Both the position numbers and the translations under genes were made by a program. Source: Geomonas oryzae (GTDB lineage: Bacteria; Desulfobacterota; Desulfuromonadia; Geobacterales; Geobacteraceae). From it: a DNA stretch of 64,000 nt. Positions 17,556 through 26,553 of this stretch are shown here, one piece after another (position 1 is the first letter of the stretch; each line of letters starts with the position of its first letter). The DNA lies in the NCBI RefSeq assembly GCF_004117875.1, contig NZ_RAHW01000007.1, positions 124,001 to 188,000 of the forward strand. The letters run 5' to 3'. Under the pieces are notes generated by a model, which was not told where the DNA came from, did not search any database, and was given only the letters and a program-made list of their open reading frames with translations.

Positions 17556-17574
17556 GAGACGGGCAGGATGTTTG

Positions 17575-18690
17575 CTAGTCGAGCAGCGTATCCACCGGGG
17601 TGTAGGGGAGCCCGAAGGCGTCGGCGACACCGCGGTAGGTGACCTGCCCCAAAGCGATGTTGATCCCCTCACGCACGCCGGCGCTTTCGCGCGCGACCTC
17701 GCGCCAGCCGCGATCAGCCAGCGACACGGCATAGGAGAGCGTTGCGTTGGTGAGGGCGGCAGTCGAGGTGAGCGGCACCGCGCCGGGCATGTTCGCCACG
17801 CAGTAATGCAGCACCCCTTCCTCAAGGTAGGTCGGCTCGCGATGCGTGGTCGCGCGCGAGGTCTCGAAGCACCCCCCCTGGTCGATGGCGACGTCGACCA
17901 GGACCGCGCCCGGCTTCATCCCCTTCAGCATGTCGCGGGTGACGAGCTTGGGCGCCTTCGCCCCGTGCACGAGCACGGCGCCGATCACCACGTCCGCCTG
18001 CTGCACCAGCTCGCGGATCACGGCGGGAGAAGACATGACCGGGAAGCAGTTCTTCGGCATGACCTCGGAGAGGTGGCGCAGGCGCTCGAGGTTCATGTCG
18101 AGGAGGTAGACCTTGGCACCCAGGCCGCAGGCCATCTGCGCCGCATGGGTCCCCACCACGCCGCCGCCGATCACGACGACGGTGGCCGGTGCGACGCCGG
18201 GAACGCCCCCCAAGAGGATGCCGCGCCCACCCTGGGCACGCTCCGCGTACTTGGCGGCCTGCTGCGCCGCCATGCGGCCGGCGACCTCGCTCATCGGGGT
18301 CAAAAGCGGGAGCGTGTTTCCGGGACCGGTGATGGTCTCGTAGGCGACGGCTACCCCACCGCTCTTCATGAACGCATGGGTGAGCCCTTCCGAGGCGGCG
18401 AAGTGGAAGTAGGTGAATACGATCTGCCCCTCGCGGATCATCCCGTACTCGCTCGGCTGCGGTTCCTTCACGTGCATGACCATCTCGGCCCGTGCGTAGA
18501 TCTCGGCCGGCTCGGCCACGATCTCGGCGCCCGCCTTGCGATAGGCGTCATCGGAGAACCCGCTGCCGTTGCCGGCGCCGCTCTCGACCAGCATGGCGTG
18601 CCCGCGCCCCACCATGACCTCGACCCCGGCGGGGGTCATGCTGACACGATTCTCTTCGACCTTGATTTCCTTCAGTATCCCGACGACCAT
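17575..18690 (-). CDS. ald: Alanine dehydrogenase
   Basis: The protein is 371 residues, the usual length. It interconverts L-alanine and pyruvate plus ammonia with NAD. Family hallmarks are the N-terminal 'VGILKEIKVEENRVSMTPAGV', the substrate-region Lys in 'HVKEPQPSEY', 'PLLTPMSEVAGRMA', the Rossmann motif 'VVVIGGGVVGTHAAQMA' and 'VDVAIDQGGCFETSRATTH'. It is divergent from an Lrp-type regulator 172 bp away, the usual arrangement for an alanine-responsive control of ald. It lies cytoplasmic and may feed pyruvate metabolism when alanine is available, or assimilate ammonia. Identification is secure. Confidence 0.97.
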   Translation of the reverse strand: MVVGILKEIKVEENRVSMTPAGVEVMVGRGHAMLVESGAGNGSGFSDDAYRKAGAEIVAEPAEIYARAEMVMHVKEPQPSEYGMIREGQIVFTYFHFAASEGLTHAFMKSGGVAVAYETITGPGNTLPLLTPMSEVAGRMAAQQAAKYAERAQGGRGILLGGVPGVAPATVVVIGGGVVGTHAAQMACGLGAKVYLLDMNLERLRHLSEVMPKNCFPVMSSPAVIRELVQQADVVIGAVLVHGAKAPKLVTRDMLKGMKPGAVLVDVAIDQGGCFETSRATTHREPTYLEEGVLHYCVANMPGAVPLTSTAALTNATLSYAVSLADRGWREVARESAGVREGINIALGQVTYRGVADAFGLPYTPVDTLLD

Positions 18691-18862
18691 CTGCGCTCCC
18701 TCTCCCCTTGATGAGTGTGCCGACTGTCAGCATTGTACCGCAGTCCGGGCCGGGTTCATTAGACCGGCGACTCAGCATACCAGATCGGCGGGGATTTTTT
18801 CTTGCGAATCGGCGACATAAGCGGTATTTTTTCGCAGGATATTTCACTATGCGAGGTAATCG

Positions 18863-19336
18863 ATGAGGAATCTTGCGGAATCGGCCGTAGACAGGATTGA
18901 TCGGGCCATCCTGAACGAGTTGCAAAGGGACGGCAGGCTGACCAACGTGCAGCTGGCCGAGCTCGTCGGACTGTCCGAGTCGGCCTGCCTGCGCCGGGTG
19001 CGCCTTCTGGAGCAAAGCGGCATCATCGACCGCTACGTGATGCTGGTGGATCAGGGGCGGGCGGGCAAACCGGGGAACGTGTTCGTGCGGGTGACGCTCG
19101 ACGGGCAGCAACGCGAAAGGCTTTCGGCCTTCGAGGAGGCGATCGCCACCGTCCCCGAGGTGATGGAGTGCTACCTCATGTCCGGCGACGTCGATTACCT
19201 GATGCGCGTCGCGGTGAAGGACACCGACGACTACCTGCGCCTGCACAACAAGCTGACCGGGCTCCCGGGGGTGTTGCGGGTGCAGTCATCCTTCGCGCTG
19301 CGCACCGTCGTCAGCAGGACCTCGCTCCCTTTGTGA
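18863..19336 (+). CDS. Lrp/AsnC family transcriptional regulator
   Basis: The protein is 157 residues. An N-terminal winged helix (about 8-65: 'VDRIDRAILNELQRDGRLTNVQLAELVGLSES' in part) is followed by an AsnC-type ligand-binding domain (about 75-150: 'MECYLMSGDVDYLMRVAVKD'). Divergent placement from ald makes it the likely alanine-responsive activator of that gene, with operator sites in 18691-18862. That intergenic region has AT-rich patches and direct GCGA(A/T)/CGGC repeats, but no clear palindrome that I can assign. Confidence 0.93.
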   Translation: MRNLAESAVDRIDRAILNELQRDGRLTNVQLAELVGLSESACLRRVRLLEQSGIIDRYVMLVDQGRAGKPGNVFVRVTLDGQQRERLSAFEEAIATVPEVMECYLMSGDVDYLMRVAVKDTDDYLRLHNKLTGLPGVLRVQSSFALRTVVSRTSLPL

Positions 19337-19337
19337 C

Positions 19338-19742
19338 CTACCAGACCGGGGTGATGCTCGTGCGCTCCAAAAACCTCCTCAAGGCGTGCAGGTCGGCAAG
19401 CGAAAGCCCGACGAAACAAAGTCCCATGCCGGAGGGGAGCTTCTGTTTTTTCTTTCCCGGCTCGCGGACCCAGGCCACCCGGGCCTGGCAGGAGATGATG
19501 GCGTCGCGGTCCGAGAGCTTGAACTTGATGGTCAAGAGGGTGTCCACCGGCCGGATCTGGGAGGTCTCGAGGAAGAGGCCGCCCCGGCTCACGTTCACCG
19601 AGTAGTTCAGCACCAGCTTTTTCTGGTAGGGTCCCTCGAAGATGGCGAGGCGGGCGTCGACGCGCGTCCCCCTCCCCGCCGGGACGCCGTCTCCCCTCTC
19701 TTCCACCGTGCTCCATCCCGCATCACGCCCTGGTGCGCCCAT
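19338..19742 (-). CDS. PilZ domain protein
   Basis: The protein is 134 residues. A strong AAAGGAGGGG site fixes the start at 19742. The c-di-GMP-binding motifs are present as R-V-D-A-R (RXXXR) and N-V-S-R-G-G (N/DXSXXG), followed by the beta-barrel strands 'FLETSQIRPVDTLLTIKFKL', 'IISCQARVAWV' and 'GMGLCFVGLS'. There is no signal peptide or membrane segment, so it is cytosolic. It ends 2 nt from the convergent Lrp gene. It probably transmits c-di-GMP level to an unknown partner. The HD-GYP protein at 24054 may be one of the enzymes setting that level. Confidence 0.9.
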   Translation of the reverse strand: MGAPGRDAGWSTVEERGDGVPAGRGTRVDARLAIFEGPYQKKLVLNYSVNVSRGGLFLETSQIRPVDTLLTIKFKLSDRDAIISCQARVAWVREPGKKKQKLPSGMGLCFVGLSLADLHALRRFLERTSITPVW

Positions 19743-19945
19743 TTTCCCCTCCTTTCCAAGCCATATCAGCCATGACTCTCCGCCTGCTCCACCTTTAACG
19801 CCCGGACCGCTTTCGTGTAAATCCGAAAGAGGCTGCAACTGCTGTAGGGGTTGCGACTACGGCACCGGCCTACCCGCGTTCCCGGCTTGTAGGAAAAAGA
19901 CTACAGAAAAAAAGGAAGGGGGCCGATCCTTAAGCGGGAGAGCTT

Positions 19946-19958
19946 CTGCTATTAATGA
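19946..19958 (+). promoter_or_regulatory. Shared 13-bp element, candidate extended -10 promoter
   Basis: CTGCTATTAATGA contains an extended -10 pattern (TG-C-TATTAA) 48 nt before the chosen kinase start. The identical 13-mer occurs at 23882-23894 upstream of the HD-GYP gene. A GG 12 nt before the GC at 19948 also allows a weak -24/-12 reading here, but that is not conserved at 23882. Confidence 0.45.
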
Positions 19959-20005
19959 TCCATCGCCGCCCACGTCGACACGCCGAACAGCCTCAGGAGA
20001 AGGCC

Positions 20006-23000
20006 ATGCCGGACCAGAAAGCGCACAAGCCGTCCTCAGCCCAACCGGACCACCGGCGCCAGATAGCCATCGGGGTCGCCTTCGGCCTCGCCGGATTCGT
20101 GCTGAACCGGTTCAAGCTGGAATTCTTCTTCAACGTCGACTTCATCTTCGGCTCCATCCTCTCCATGTTCGCCCTCATGCGCTTCGGCCTCGTCGCCGGG
20201 ATGACGGCGACGCTCATCGCCGCGAGCTGCACCTGGTTTCTCTGGCACCATCCCTGGGCGGTGATCATCTTCTGCGCCGAGACGCTCTGCACGGCCCGGT
20301 TGAACCTCTCCAAAGACCGCGACCCGGTCCTCAACAACCTCGCCTACTGGTTCAGCGGCGGCATCGCCCTCGTGCTCTTCTTCTACGCCGGGGTCATGCA
20401 CTTTCCCCTCCTGCCCGCCATGGTGATGGGGCTCAAGCAGGGGATCAACGGCATCGTCAACACCCTGATCGCCGCCGCGCTCCACATGAGCTACGGCTTT
20501 TACCGGCGGCGGCAGGAAAGGCTTCCCGGGCTGCGCCAGCTGATCTTCGTCGCCATATCGCTCTTTGTCACCATCCCGACCCTGTTTTTCCTCTACCTGG
20601 ACATAAGACACACGATGCGTCAGGACCTCGCGCGGCACCAGGAGGCAACGGTGCGCATCGCCAACGCGGCCCGGACCGGCGCGTCATCCTGGCTGGACAG
20701 CAGCCTCGGGGTGATCCGCTTCCTCGCCTCTTCCGGCGGCGGACCGGTGGCCGACATGCGGCGCGACCTGGAGAACATGCGCCAGTCGCTCACCGATTTC
20801 AGGCGCCTGGGGATGACAAACGAGCGCGGCATCACCGTCGCCTTCTCACCGGCCGTAGACGAAAACGGGGCGGCCACCGTGGGACTGGACCTGTCGGACC
20901 GCAGCTACCTGAAAAAGGTCTCCACCCCACCCTACCCCGAGGTGATGGAGCTCTTCCAGGGAAGGATCGGCGCTCCGGGGCCGAGACTCATCCTGGTCGC
21001 GCCGGTTCTGGAGAAGGAGGGATACCGGGGGGCCGCTTTCGGCGTCGCCGACCTCGGCACCCTGAAAGAGCTCCTGCAAAAGCTCGTACACGAAGACTCC
21101 GTGCAGGTGACCCTTGTCGACGACCGGGGCATGGTGGTCCTGAGTACCAAGCCGGAATTAAGCCCCCTCACCCCTTATGCCCTTCCCGCAGGCGGATCCC
21201 TGGTCCCGGTCGCCAAAGGGATACGACACTGGATCCCGGCCGCCAAGCCCGGTTTGAGCCCGTACAAGCGCTGGCTTGCCTCGTTCTACGTGAAGGAGAT
21301 GCCGCTGGACGGGTACCCGGGGTGGAAGCTGGTGGTGGAGTCTCCGCTCAGGCGCCCCATCACCGCGCTGTCCGAGAAGATCACCGCGGCGCTCTCCGGC
21401 ATCGGCCTGCTGCTCGTGTTGCTGGTCTTCTGCTCGCGGCTTTTCGCCGGCAGGATCGCCTCCATCCTCTCGGACTTCGAGCGTGTCACGCGCGAGCTTC
21501 CCGCTCAGATCGCGGCCGGAGCCACCATCGAGTGGCCTTCTCCGGTCACCAGCGAACTGAAGGGACTCACCGACAACGTGCAGGTGATGACGAGGGAGCT
21601 TTCGCTATCGCACGCGGCGCTCAAACAGCTGAACCAGAGCCTCGAGCAGCGCGTCGAGGAGCGCACCGCGCAGTTAAGGGAAAGCCAGCAGCTTTTGAAC
21701 GCGGTCATCGAGACGACCCCGGACCCGATCTCGGTCAAGGACCGCCAGGGGACCTACCTCATGATGAACAAGGCGGGTCTCGAGTTTCTGGGACGAGAGG
21801 CGATCGGCAGGGAGGAAACCCGCATCTACGGACCGGAAGAGGAGGAGGTCATCCTCGCGTACGACCGGCGCGTACTGGAAACCGGCGCCATCGTCTCCTT
21901 CGAGCAGTCCCGCCGCAACCACCTTGGGCAGTCCCGCGTCTTCAACGTGGTGAAGGGGCCGATCCGTGACCACTCCGGCGCGGTCACGGGGATCTTCGCC
22001 ATCTCCCGTGACATCACCGACCGCATCCGGATGGAGGAACAACTGGAGCAGGAGCGGTCGCTCTTGCGTACCATCATCAGCACCATCCCGGACCTCATCT
22101 TCCTGAAGGATGTGAACGGCGTCTTTCTCGCGGCGAACCCGGCATTTCAGCGGATGGCGGGGCACCCGGAAGCGGCGATCATCGGCCGGACGGATTACGA
22201 CATCTGGAACGCCGAGGAGGCCGAGCTCTTCGTAAGAAGGGACCGTGAGGTGCTCGCGGCGGGCAGACAGATCGCTCACGAGGAATGGCTGACCGACAGC
22301 AGCGGAGGAAGGCGCATCCTTTTGGAAACGAAGAAGACCCCGATGCTGGACCGCGCCGGGAACCAGCTGGGGATCTTGGGGATCGCCCGCGACATAACGG
22401 CACAGCACGAGGCGAAGGAGGAGCTGAAACGCGCCGTGGCCGAGCGGACCGCGGACCTTAGGCGGCTGGCGGAGCGCATAGAGACGGTAGCCGAACACGA
22501 GCGGGCCTCGGTGGCCCAGGAGATCCACGACGAGCTGGGGCAGCTCCTTGCCGCGCTCATGATGGACGTCGCCTGGTTCCAAAAACGCATCCCGGAAGGT
22601 GACGAAAAGTACGCCGCGAAGGTGAAGGCGATGAACGAGCTTTTGAACGTCACCATACAGTGCGCGCGCCGCATCACGCGGGACCTCCGCCCCCGCATGC
22701 TGGACGAGCTTGGTCTCGTCGCCGCCATCGAGGAGCAGTTGGAGCTTTACCGCCAGCGCCAGATCGACTGCCGGCTCGTCGTCCCGCAGCGCGACGCCGA
22801 GGTGGACCCGCAACGGGCCAACTCCCTATTCCGCATCTTCCAGGAAAGCATGACCAACGTGATGCGCCACTCCGGCGCGACAAGGGCCGAGATCCTGCTC
22901 GACATAAGGGAGGACGGCATCGTGCTGCAGATAGAGGACAACGGCCGAGGCATCAACGAAGATGAGAGCAACAACCTGCAGTCGCTTGGCCTTCTGGGAA

Positions 23001-23113
23001 TAAAAGAGAGGGCCCTGCGCTGGGGAGGAACGGCCGAGATCAGGGGAGTGCACGGCAAGGGAACTACCATTCGGGTGGAGATGCCCGCGGAACGAAGGAG
23101 GAAAAAGAGATGA
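20006..23113 (+). CDS. Multi-TM Cache/PAS sensor histidine kinase, NarL-partner type
   Basis: The protein is 1035 residues; the start at 20006 has AGGAGAAGG just upstream, while an earlier ATG at 19955 has none. About five hydrophobic segments (18-170) form a membrane domain, then a TM helix near 178-200, an extracellular Cache-like region (about 205-450), a TM near 464-482, a coiled linker, two PAS domains (about 562-680 and 685-805), a HisKA_3 box with His841 (QEIHDELGQLLAAL) and an ATPase domain (925-1030, DNGRGI, LGLLGIKER). It overlaps the response regulator by 4 nt. The N-terminal half is related to the kinase at 26774, but the output half is different. The signal is unknown. Confidence 0.92.
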   Translation: MPDQKAHKPSSAQPDHRRQIAIGVAFGLAGFVLNRFKLEFFFNVDFIFGSILSMFALMRFGLVAGMTATLIAASCTWFLWHHPWAVIIFCAETLCTARLNLSKDRDPVLNNLAYWFSGGIALVLFFYAGVMHFPLLPAMVMGLKQGINGIVNTLIAAALHMSYGFYRRRQERLPGLRQLIFVAISLFVTIPTLFFLYLDIRHTMRQDLARHQEATVRIANAARTGASSWLDSSLGVIRFLASSGGGPVADMRRDLENMRQSLTDFRRLGMTNERGITVAFSPAVDENGAATVGLDLSDRSYLKKVSTPPYPEVMELFQGRIGAPGPRLILVAPVLEKEGYRGAAFGVADLGTLKELLQKLVHEDSVQVTLVDDRGMVVLSTKPELSPLTPYALPAGGSLVPVAKGIRHWIPAAKPGLSPYKRWLASFYVKEMPLDGYPGWKLVVESPLRRPITALSEKITAALSGIGLLLVLLVFCSRLFAGRIASILSDFERVTRELPAQIAAGATIEWPSPVTSELKGLTDNVQVMTRELSLSHAALKQLNQSLEQRVEERTAQLRESQQLLNAVIETTPDPISVKDRQGTYLMMNKAGLEFLGREAIGREETRIYGPEEEEVILAYDRRVLETGAIVSFEQSRRNHLGQSRVFNVVKGPIRDHSGAVTGIFAISRDITDRIRMEEQLEQERSLLRTIISTIPDLIFLKDVNGVFLAANPAFQRMAGHPEAAIIGRTDYDIWNAEEAELFVRRDREVLAAGRQIAHEEWLTDSSGGRRILLETKKTPMLDRAGNQLGILGIARDITAQHEAKEELKRAVAERTADLRRLAERIETVAEHERASVAQEIHDELGQLLAALMMDVAWFQKRIPEGDEKYAAKVKAMNELLNVTIQCARRITRDLRPRMLDELGLVAAIEEQLELYRQRQIDCRLVVPQRDAEVDPQRANSLFRIFQESMTNVMRHSGATRAEILLDIREDGIVLQIEDNGRGINEDESNNLQSLGLLGIKERALRWGGTAEIRGVHGKGTTIRVEMPAERRRKKR

Positions 23114-23751
23114 TAAGGGTTTTGCTCACTGACGATCACAAGATACTGCGCGAGGGACTCAAGGGTCTCTTGCACGACACCGACGACATCACCGTGGTCG
23201 GCGAAGCGGGGGACATCCAGGAGCTGTTCGCCCGTTTGGGGAGTGTGGCCTGCGACGTCATCGTCCTCGACATCTCGCTTCCCGGCAGAAGCGGTCTCGA
23301 CGCCCTGAAGCAGTTGAAGGCCGAGGGGATAACGACGCCGGTGCTGGTACTCAGCATGCATCCGGAGGAGCAGTACGCCATCCGCGCCATCCGCTCGGGC
23401 GCCGCCGGCTACCTCACCAAGGAGACCGCCTCCCAGGAACTGGTGCACGCGATCCGCAAGGTCCACACCGGCGGCAAGTACCTGAGCTCGAACCTGGCGG
23501 AGCGCCTCTTCACCGAGCTCGCCAATCCCCGCGGAGCGGAGCCGCACACGCTTCTTTCCGACCGGGAGTACCAGATCATGTGCATGATCGGCTCCGGGCT
23601 CACCCTGACCGGCATCGCCGACAAGCTCGCCCTGAGCGTCAAGACCATCAGCACCTACCGGACCCGCGTCCTGCTCAAGATGGGGATGAAGAACAACGCG
23701 GAACTGACCACCTACGTCGTGAAAAACGGGCTTCTGTGCGACAACGCCTGA
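23110..23751 (+). CDS. NarL/LuxR-type response regulator
   Basis: The protein is 213 residues. The receiver (1-120) has TDDH, phosphoacceptor D54 in VIVLDISLPG, S in LSMHP and K in LTKETA. The LuxR-type helix-turn-helix is at about 145-207 (LSDREYQIMCMI, IADKLALSVKTISTYRTRVL). ATGA overlap with the kinase stop shows co-translation, so it is the partner of the HisKA_3 kinase. Its target promoters are unknown; the nearby HD-GYP or PEP-CTERM genes are candidates only by position. Confidence 0.95.
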   Translation: MIRVLLTDDHKILREGLKGLLHDTDDITVVGEAGDIQELFARLGSVACDVIVLDISLPGRSGLDALKQLKAEGITTPVLVLSMHPEEQYAIRAIRSGAAGYLTKETASQELVHAIRKVHTGGKYLSSNLAERLFTELANPRGAEPHTLLSDREYQIMCMIGSGLTLTGIADKLALSVKTISTYRTRVLLKMGMKNNAELTTYVVKNGLLCDNA

Positions 23752-23881
23752 TTCCCCGGCGGGAGAGGCGGATGCCCTCGCCTCTCCCGCCTCAGGACTC
23801 CCCCCTTATCACTCGCGCCGCATGTCGGAAAAAGCCTCTCACCTTTAACGTCCCGCACCGGACATACAAAAAGACGGCTCC

Positions 23882-23894
23882 CTGCTATTAATGA
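23882..23894 (+). promoter_or_regulatory. Second copy of the 13-bp element, candidate promoter
   Basis: CTGCTATTAATGA is identical to 19946-19958. It lies about 160 nt before the chosen start of the HD-GYP gene. No consensus -35 box is seen at the right distance, which would suit an extended -10 promoter or an activator-dependent one. Confidence 0.4.
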
Positions 23895-24053
23895 AATCAT
23901 CATCCATCCTCCCCGCAGGCCATGGAGCAGGCGCGCAGGAATACTCCATGACGCGAGCCGGAGCGTTTCAAATGGGGGATGCATGAGGAGACGCACGTGT
24001 TTACTCCGGTACCGACATCGCAAGCTCGGCAACACACCGCAAAGGACCACCCC

Positions 24054-25403
24054 ATGCTGATGCTGGAGGCCGAGAACCTGCGCCTTTTACGCGAACTCGA
24101 GCGCCACCGCCGGGAGAAAAGACACGCGTGCGAGATGGCGGTGGACCTCCTTACCAGCATCGCCGAGGCGCGGGACCGGGAGACCGGGCGCCACGTAAAA
24201 CGAGTACGGGACTACACGCTGGCGCTGGGAAACGCGCTGAAGCTCGATTCACCATACTCACCCCTTCTCAGCGAGCAGTGGATAGAGCGCCTGACCAGGG
24301 TGGTCCCGCTGCACGACATAGGGAAGATCGGCATCCCGGACCGCATCCTGCTCAAACCCGCCTCGCTGACCCGCGAAGAGTTCGAGGTCATGAAGACCCA
24401 CACCCGCATCGGCCGCGACATCATCGCCGCAGCCGACAGGGACGGAGGCGAGGCCTGCTGCAACCCGGAGGAGAGCGCCCTCGTCTTCCAGATGGCCGCC
24501 GACATAGCACTTTGGCACCACGAGCGCTGGGACGGCCTGGGTTATCCCGACGGCCTGGCGGGGGAGGCCATTCCGCTTGCGGCACGCATCGTCTCGGTGG
24601 CCGACGCCTTCGATGCCCTGACCACTTCCCGGGTGTACAAAAAGGCCTTCTCGTGGAAGCGTGCGAGCGCCTACATAGTCTCCATGAGCGGAGTCCGGTT
24701 CGACCCGCACGTCGTGGCAGCTTTCACGCGGCTTTTGCCCGAGTTCGAGACCATCGCCCAAGGCCACGACAGCGTGAGCCATCCTGAGAGATCAACTATC
24801 GGCACAACCCGGCAGGCAGGCGGGCCGTCCGCACCGGACTGGGCAGGATGCCCCAATTCAGCCGGCGCCACCACGAACGGCACTACACAGGGGAGGGAGA
24901 CCATCGACGGGCCTCTTCCCCGCACCATACCGCAACCGGACACGGAGGAGGGAACCATGCGCGCGCTCATAGTCGACGACGACGAACTGGACCGCAAGCT
25001 TCTGGAACGGGTGTTGAAACCGTTTTGCCATGTGGAATGCGCGGCGAGCGGGGAAGAGGCGTTGCGGAAGTTCACGGCGGCCCTCGACGAGCAGACCCCT
25101 TACGGGCTGGTATGTCTGGACTACAACCTCCCCGGCATCTCCGGTGCGAGAACTGCGCAGCTCATCCGCCAGGAGGAGGGGAAAACCCGGGGCTTCCCCG
25201 CCACCACGGTATGCGCGCTCTCCGGGGCTCCCGAGGCACCGGGAGAGTTCTACATGAGCCTTGGCGACGATCCCCACTTCTTCCTGAACCAGAAGCCGTA
25301 CAACAGGACCAACCTCATGCGTGCGGTGAGCTTCGGCCTTCGGCGCTGGGGTATAAAGAGCGAGTCCTACGACCACCGCCTCGAACGCGCCATCGGCCAA
25401 TGA
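24054..25403 (+). CDS. HD-GYP domain protein with C-terminal receiver domain
   Basis: The protein is 449 residues from ATG 24054, which has AAAGGA 7 nt upstream; an in-frame ATG at 23979 would add 25 residues. A short helix precedes the HD-GYP phosphodiesterase domain with HDIGKIGIPD, HTRIGRDII, WHHERWDGLGYPDGL and DAFDALTTSRVYK, the complete signature expected for cleaving c-di-GMP. A low-complexity linker leads to a receiver domain (IVDDDELD, CLDYNLPG, NQKPYN). The usual order in this family is receiver first, so this order is uncommon. A strong GGAGGAGGG lies just before an internal ATG at 24958 that starts the receiver exactly, so a separate receiver protein may also be made. Confidence 0.88.
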   Translation: MLMLEAENLRLLRELERHRREKRHACEMAVDLLTSIAEARDRETGRHVKRVRDYTLALGNALKLDSPYSPLLSEQWIERLTRVVPLHDIGKIGIPDRILLKPASLTREEFEVMKTHTRIGRDIIAAADRDGGEACCNPEESALVFQMAADIALWHHERWDGLGYPDGLAGEAIPLAARIVSVADAFDALTTSRVYKKAFSWKRASAYIVSMSGVRFDPHVVAAFTRLLPEFETIAQGHDSVSHPERSTIGTTRQAGGPSAPDWAGCPNSAGATTNGTTQGRETIDGPLPRTIPQPDTEEGTMRALIVDDDELDRKLLERVLKPFCHVECAASGEEALRKFTAALDEQTPYGLVCLDYNLPGISGARTAQLIRQEEGKTRGFPATTVCALSGAPEAPGEFYMSLGDDPHFFLNQKPYNRTNLMRAVSFGLRRWGIKSESYDHRLERAIGQ

Positions 25404-25443
25404 CGCAGTGTTGCGTCAAGCCGCAACAGCGGCACACACCAAC

Positions 25444-25476
25444 AAGGGATCGCTCAAGGGCGGTCCCTTTCTTTTT
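25444..25476 (+). terminator. Intrinsic terminator after the HD-GYP gene
   Basis: AAGGGATCGC...GCGGTCCCTT followed by TCTTTTT. A second palindrome, TGACGCA-GTGT-TGCGTCA (25401-25418), overlaps the stop codon. The gene-free stretch 25404-25825 otherwise holds the promoter at 25763 and no convincing gene or riboswitch. Confidence 0.8.
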
Positions 25477-25762
25477 GCGGCACACGCGACGTGTCTGATT
25501 TTCCGACACCCCACTCAAAGGGGCAAAAGCCCGTCAACGTTCGTTTTTTCCTACGGCACCGTTCGAAGTGTAAAGAAGGTGTGTAAAGCCGCCGCGGCCA
25601 CCGACAAGCGGGTGTACGGACCGGCGGCACAGTCCCGGATCGGTAACCTCCTGATTTCACGTGGTGTCCGCCCGGCCACGGCTGCGCGCGCATGCAATGA
25701 GGGGGGGCGAGGCGACTAAGCACGCCAGGCGCAACCGTGCGGAATCAGGTGCTTTCCCAAGC

Positions 25763-25779
25763 CTGGCACGCATGATGCT
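25763..25779 (+). promoter_or_regulatory. Strong sigma-54 (-24/-12) promoter of the PEP-CTERM gene
   Basis: CTGGCACGCATGATGCT matches the consensus almost perfectly (CTGGCACG at -24, TGCT at -12, GG-to-GC register 12 nt). Transcription would start near 25790, 36 nt before the ATG. PEP-CTERM/exosortase systems are known to be linked to sigma-54 and a dedicated PrsK/PrsR regulator pair; neither is in this window. Confidence 0.8.
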
Positions 25780-25825
25780 GAGAGTTATGGCGTCACATAA
25801 AGTCTCATCTCAAGGAGGGTAATCC

Positions 25826-26500
25826 ATGCGAGTGAGAAGAGGAGGAATGGCGGTCATCGTGCTCACCCTGATGCTGATGGCCACATCTGCGAACGCACTG
25901 TCCATAAGACTGACGGACGGCGGCGCCAATACTGTCACCATAGGGGACAACGGGGTGGGGGACATTAACCCCGCGGCAGGCGCCGTCACCTACATCGGCA
26001 GCGTCGGCGCCTTCACCACCAACGTGAGCACCGGGCTTTCCCACCCCATCCTGGGGAGCCTGGACTACCCGCGGCTGGAGCTTAACTCGGTCGACGTGAC
26101 CAGCGGCTCGAGCGGCACCAGCAAGCTCTACATCTACCTCACCGACACCGGCTTTACCGGCGCATTTTCCAGCTTCCAGGCCGCCATCGGCGGGACCACG
26201 GGAGGAACGGTCAAGTACAGCACCTACTTCGACGCCGCCAACACCGACTTTGCCATGAGCACGGTTTTGACCGAGGAGCTGTACAGCGGCCTCGCCTTCA
26301 GCGACGTCAACACCGCTTCGGCACTGGGACTCGACGTCCCCTACTCCCTGACCCAGGCTCTGGAAATCACCCATAACGGTCACGCCAGCACGAGCTTCGA
26401 TGCGGAACTGGCCCCAGTGCCGGAACCGGGCACCTTCCTGCTGCTTGGGGTAGGCTTCCTGGGACTCGCCGTCTACGGCAGGCGCAGGGTACGGGCCTGA
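25826..26500 (+). CDS. PEP-CTERM sorting-domain protein
   Basis: The protein is 224 residues. It has a signal peptide (VIVLTLMLMATSANA), a Gly/Thr/Ser-rich beta-type body with no cysteine, and a C-terminal PVPEPGTFLLLGVGFLGLAV followed by a basic tail (GRRRVRA). That tail is the exosortase (EpsH-type) recognition signal. The protein should be exported, processed by an exosortase and end up at the cell surface or in exopolysaccharide. AAGGAGGG lies about 8 nt before the ATG. It is monocistronic, between its own -24/-12 promoter and a strong terminator. The specific role of the body is unknown. Confidence 0.93.
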   Translation: MRVRRGGMAVIVLTLMLMATSANALSIRLTDGGANTVTIGDNGVGDINPAAGAVTYIGSVGAFTTNVSTGLSHPILGSLDYPRLELNSVDVTSGSSGTSKLYIYLTDTGFTGAFSSFQAAIGGTTGGTVKYSTYFDAANTDFAMSTVLTEELYSGLAFSDVNTASALGLDVPYSLTQALEITHNGHASTSFDAELAPVPEPGTFLLLGVGFLGLAVYGRRRVRA

Positions 26501-26522
26501 CGACGCCGCGCCTGTTTTGACC

Positions 26523-26553
26523 AAAGCCGCCCCACTCGGGCGGCTTTTTTTTT
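26523..26553 (+). terminator. Intrinsic terminator of the PEP-CTERM gene
   Basis: AAAGCCGCCC, CACTC loop, GGGCGGCTTT followed by a run of T. This is a textbook terminator. Confidence 0.95.

Noticed and set aside
25408-25719. Possible 103-residue protein before the PEP-CTERM gene
   Set aside because: It runs through a terminator hairpin, has no ribosome binding site and no recognisable features.
25560-25760. c-di-GMP or cGAMP (GEMM) riboswitch upstream of the PEP-CTERM gene
   Set aside because: The conserved GEMM core and tetraloop-receptor sequences were not found; the sigma-54 promoter lies downstream of the region, so it would not be in the mRNA.
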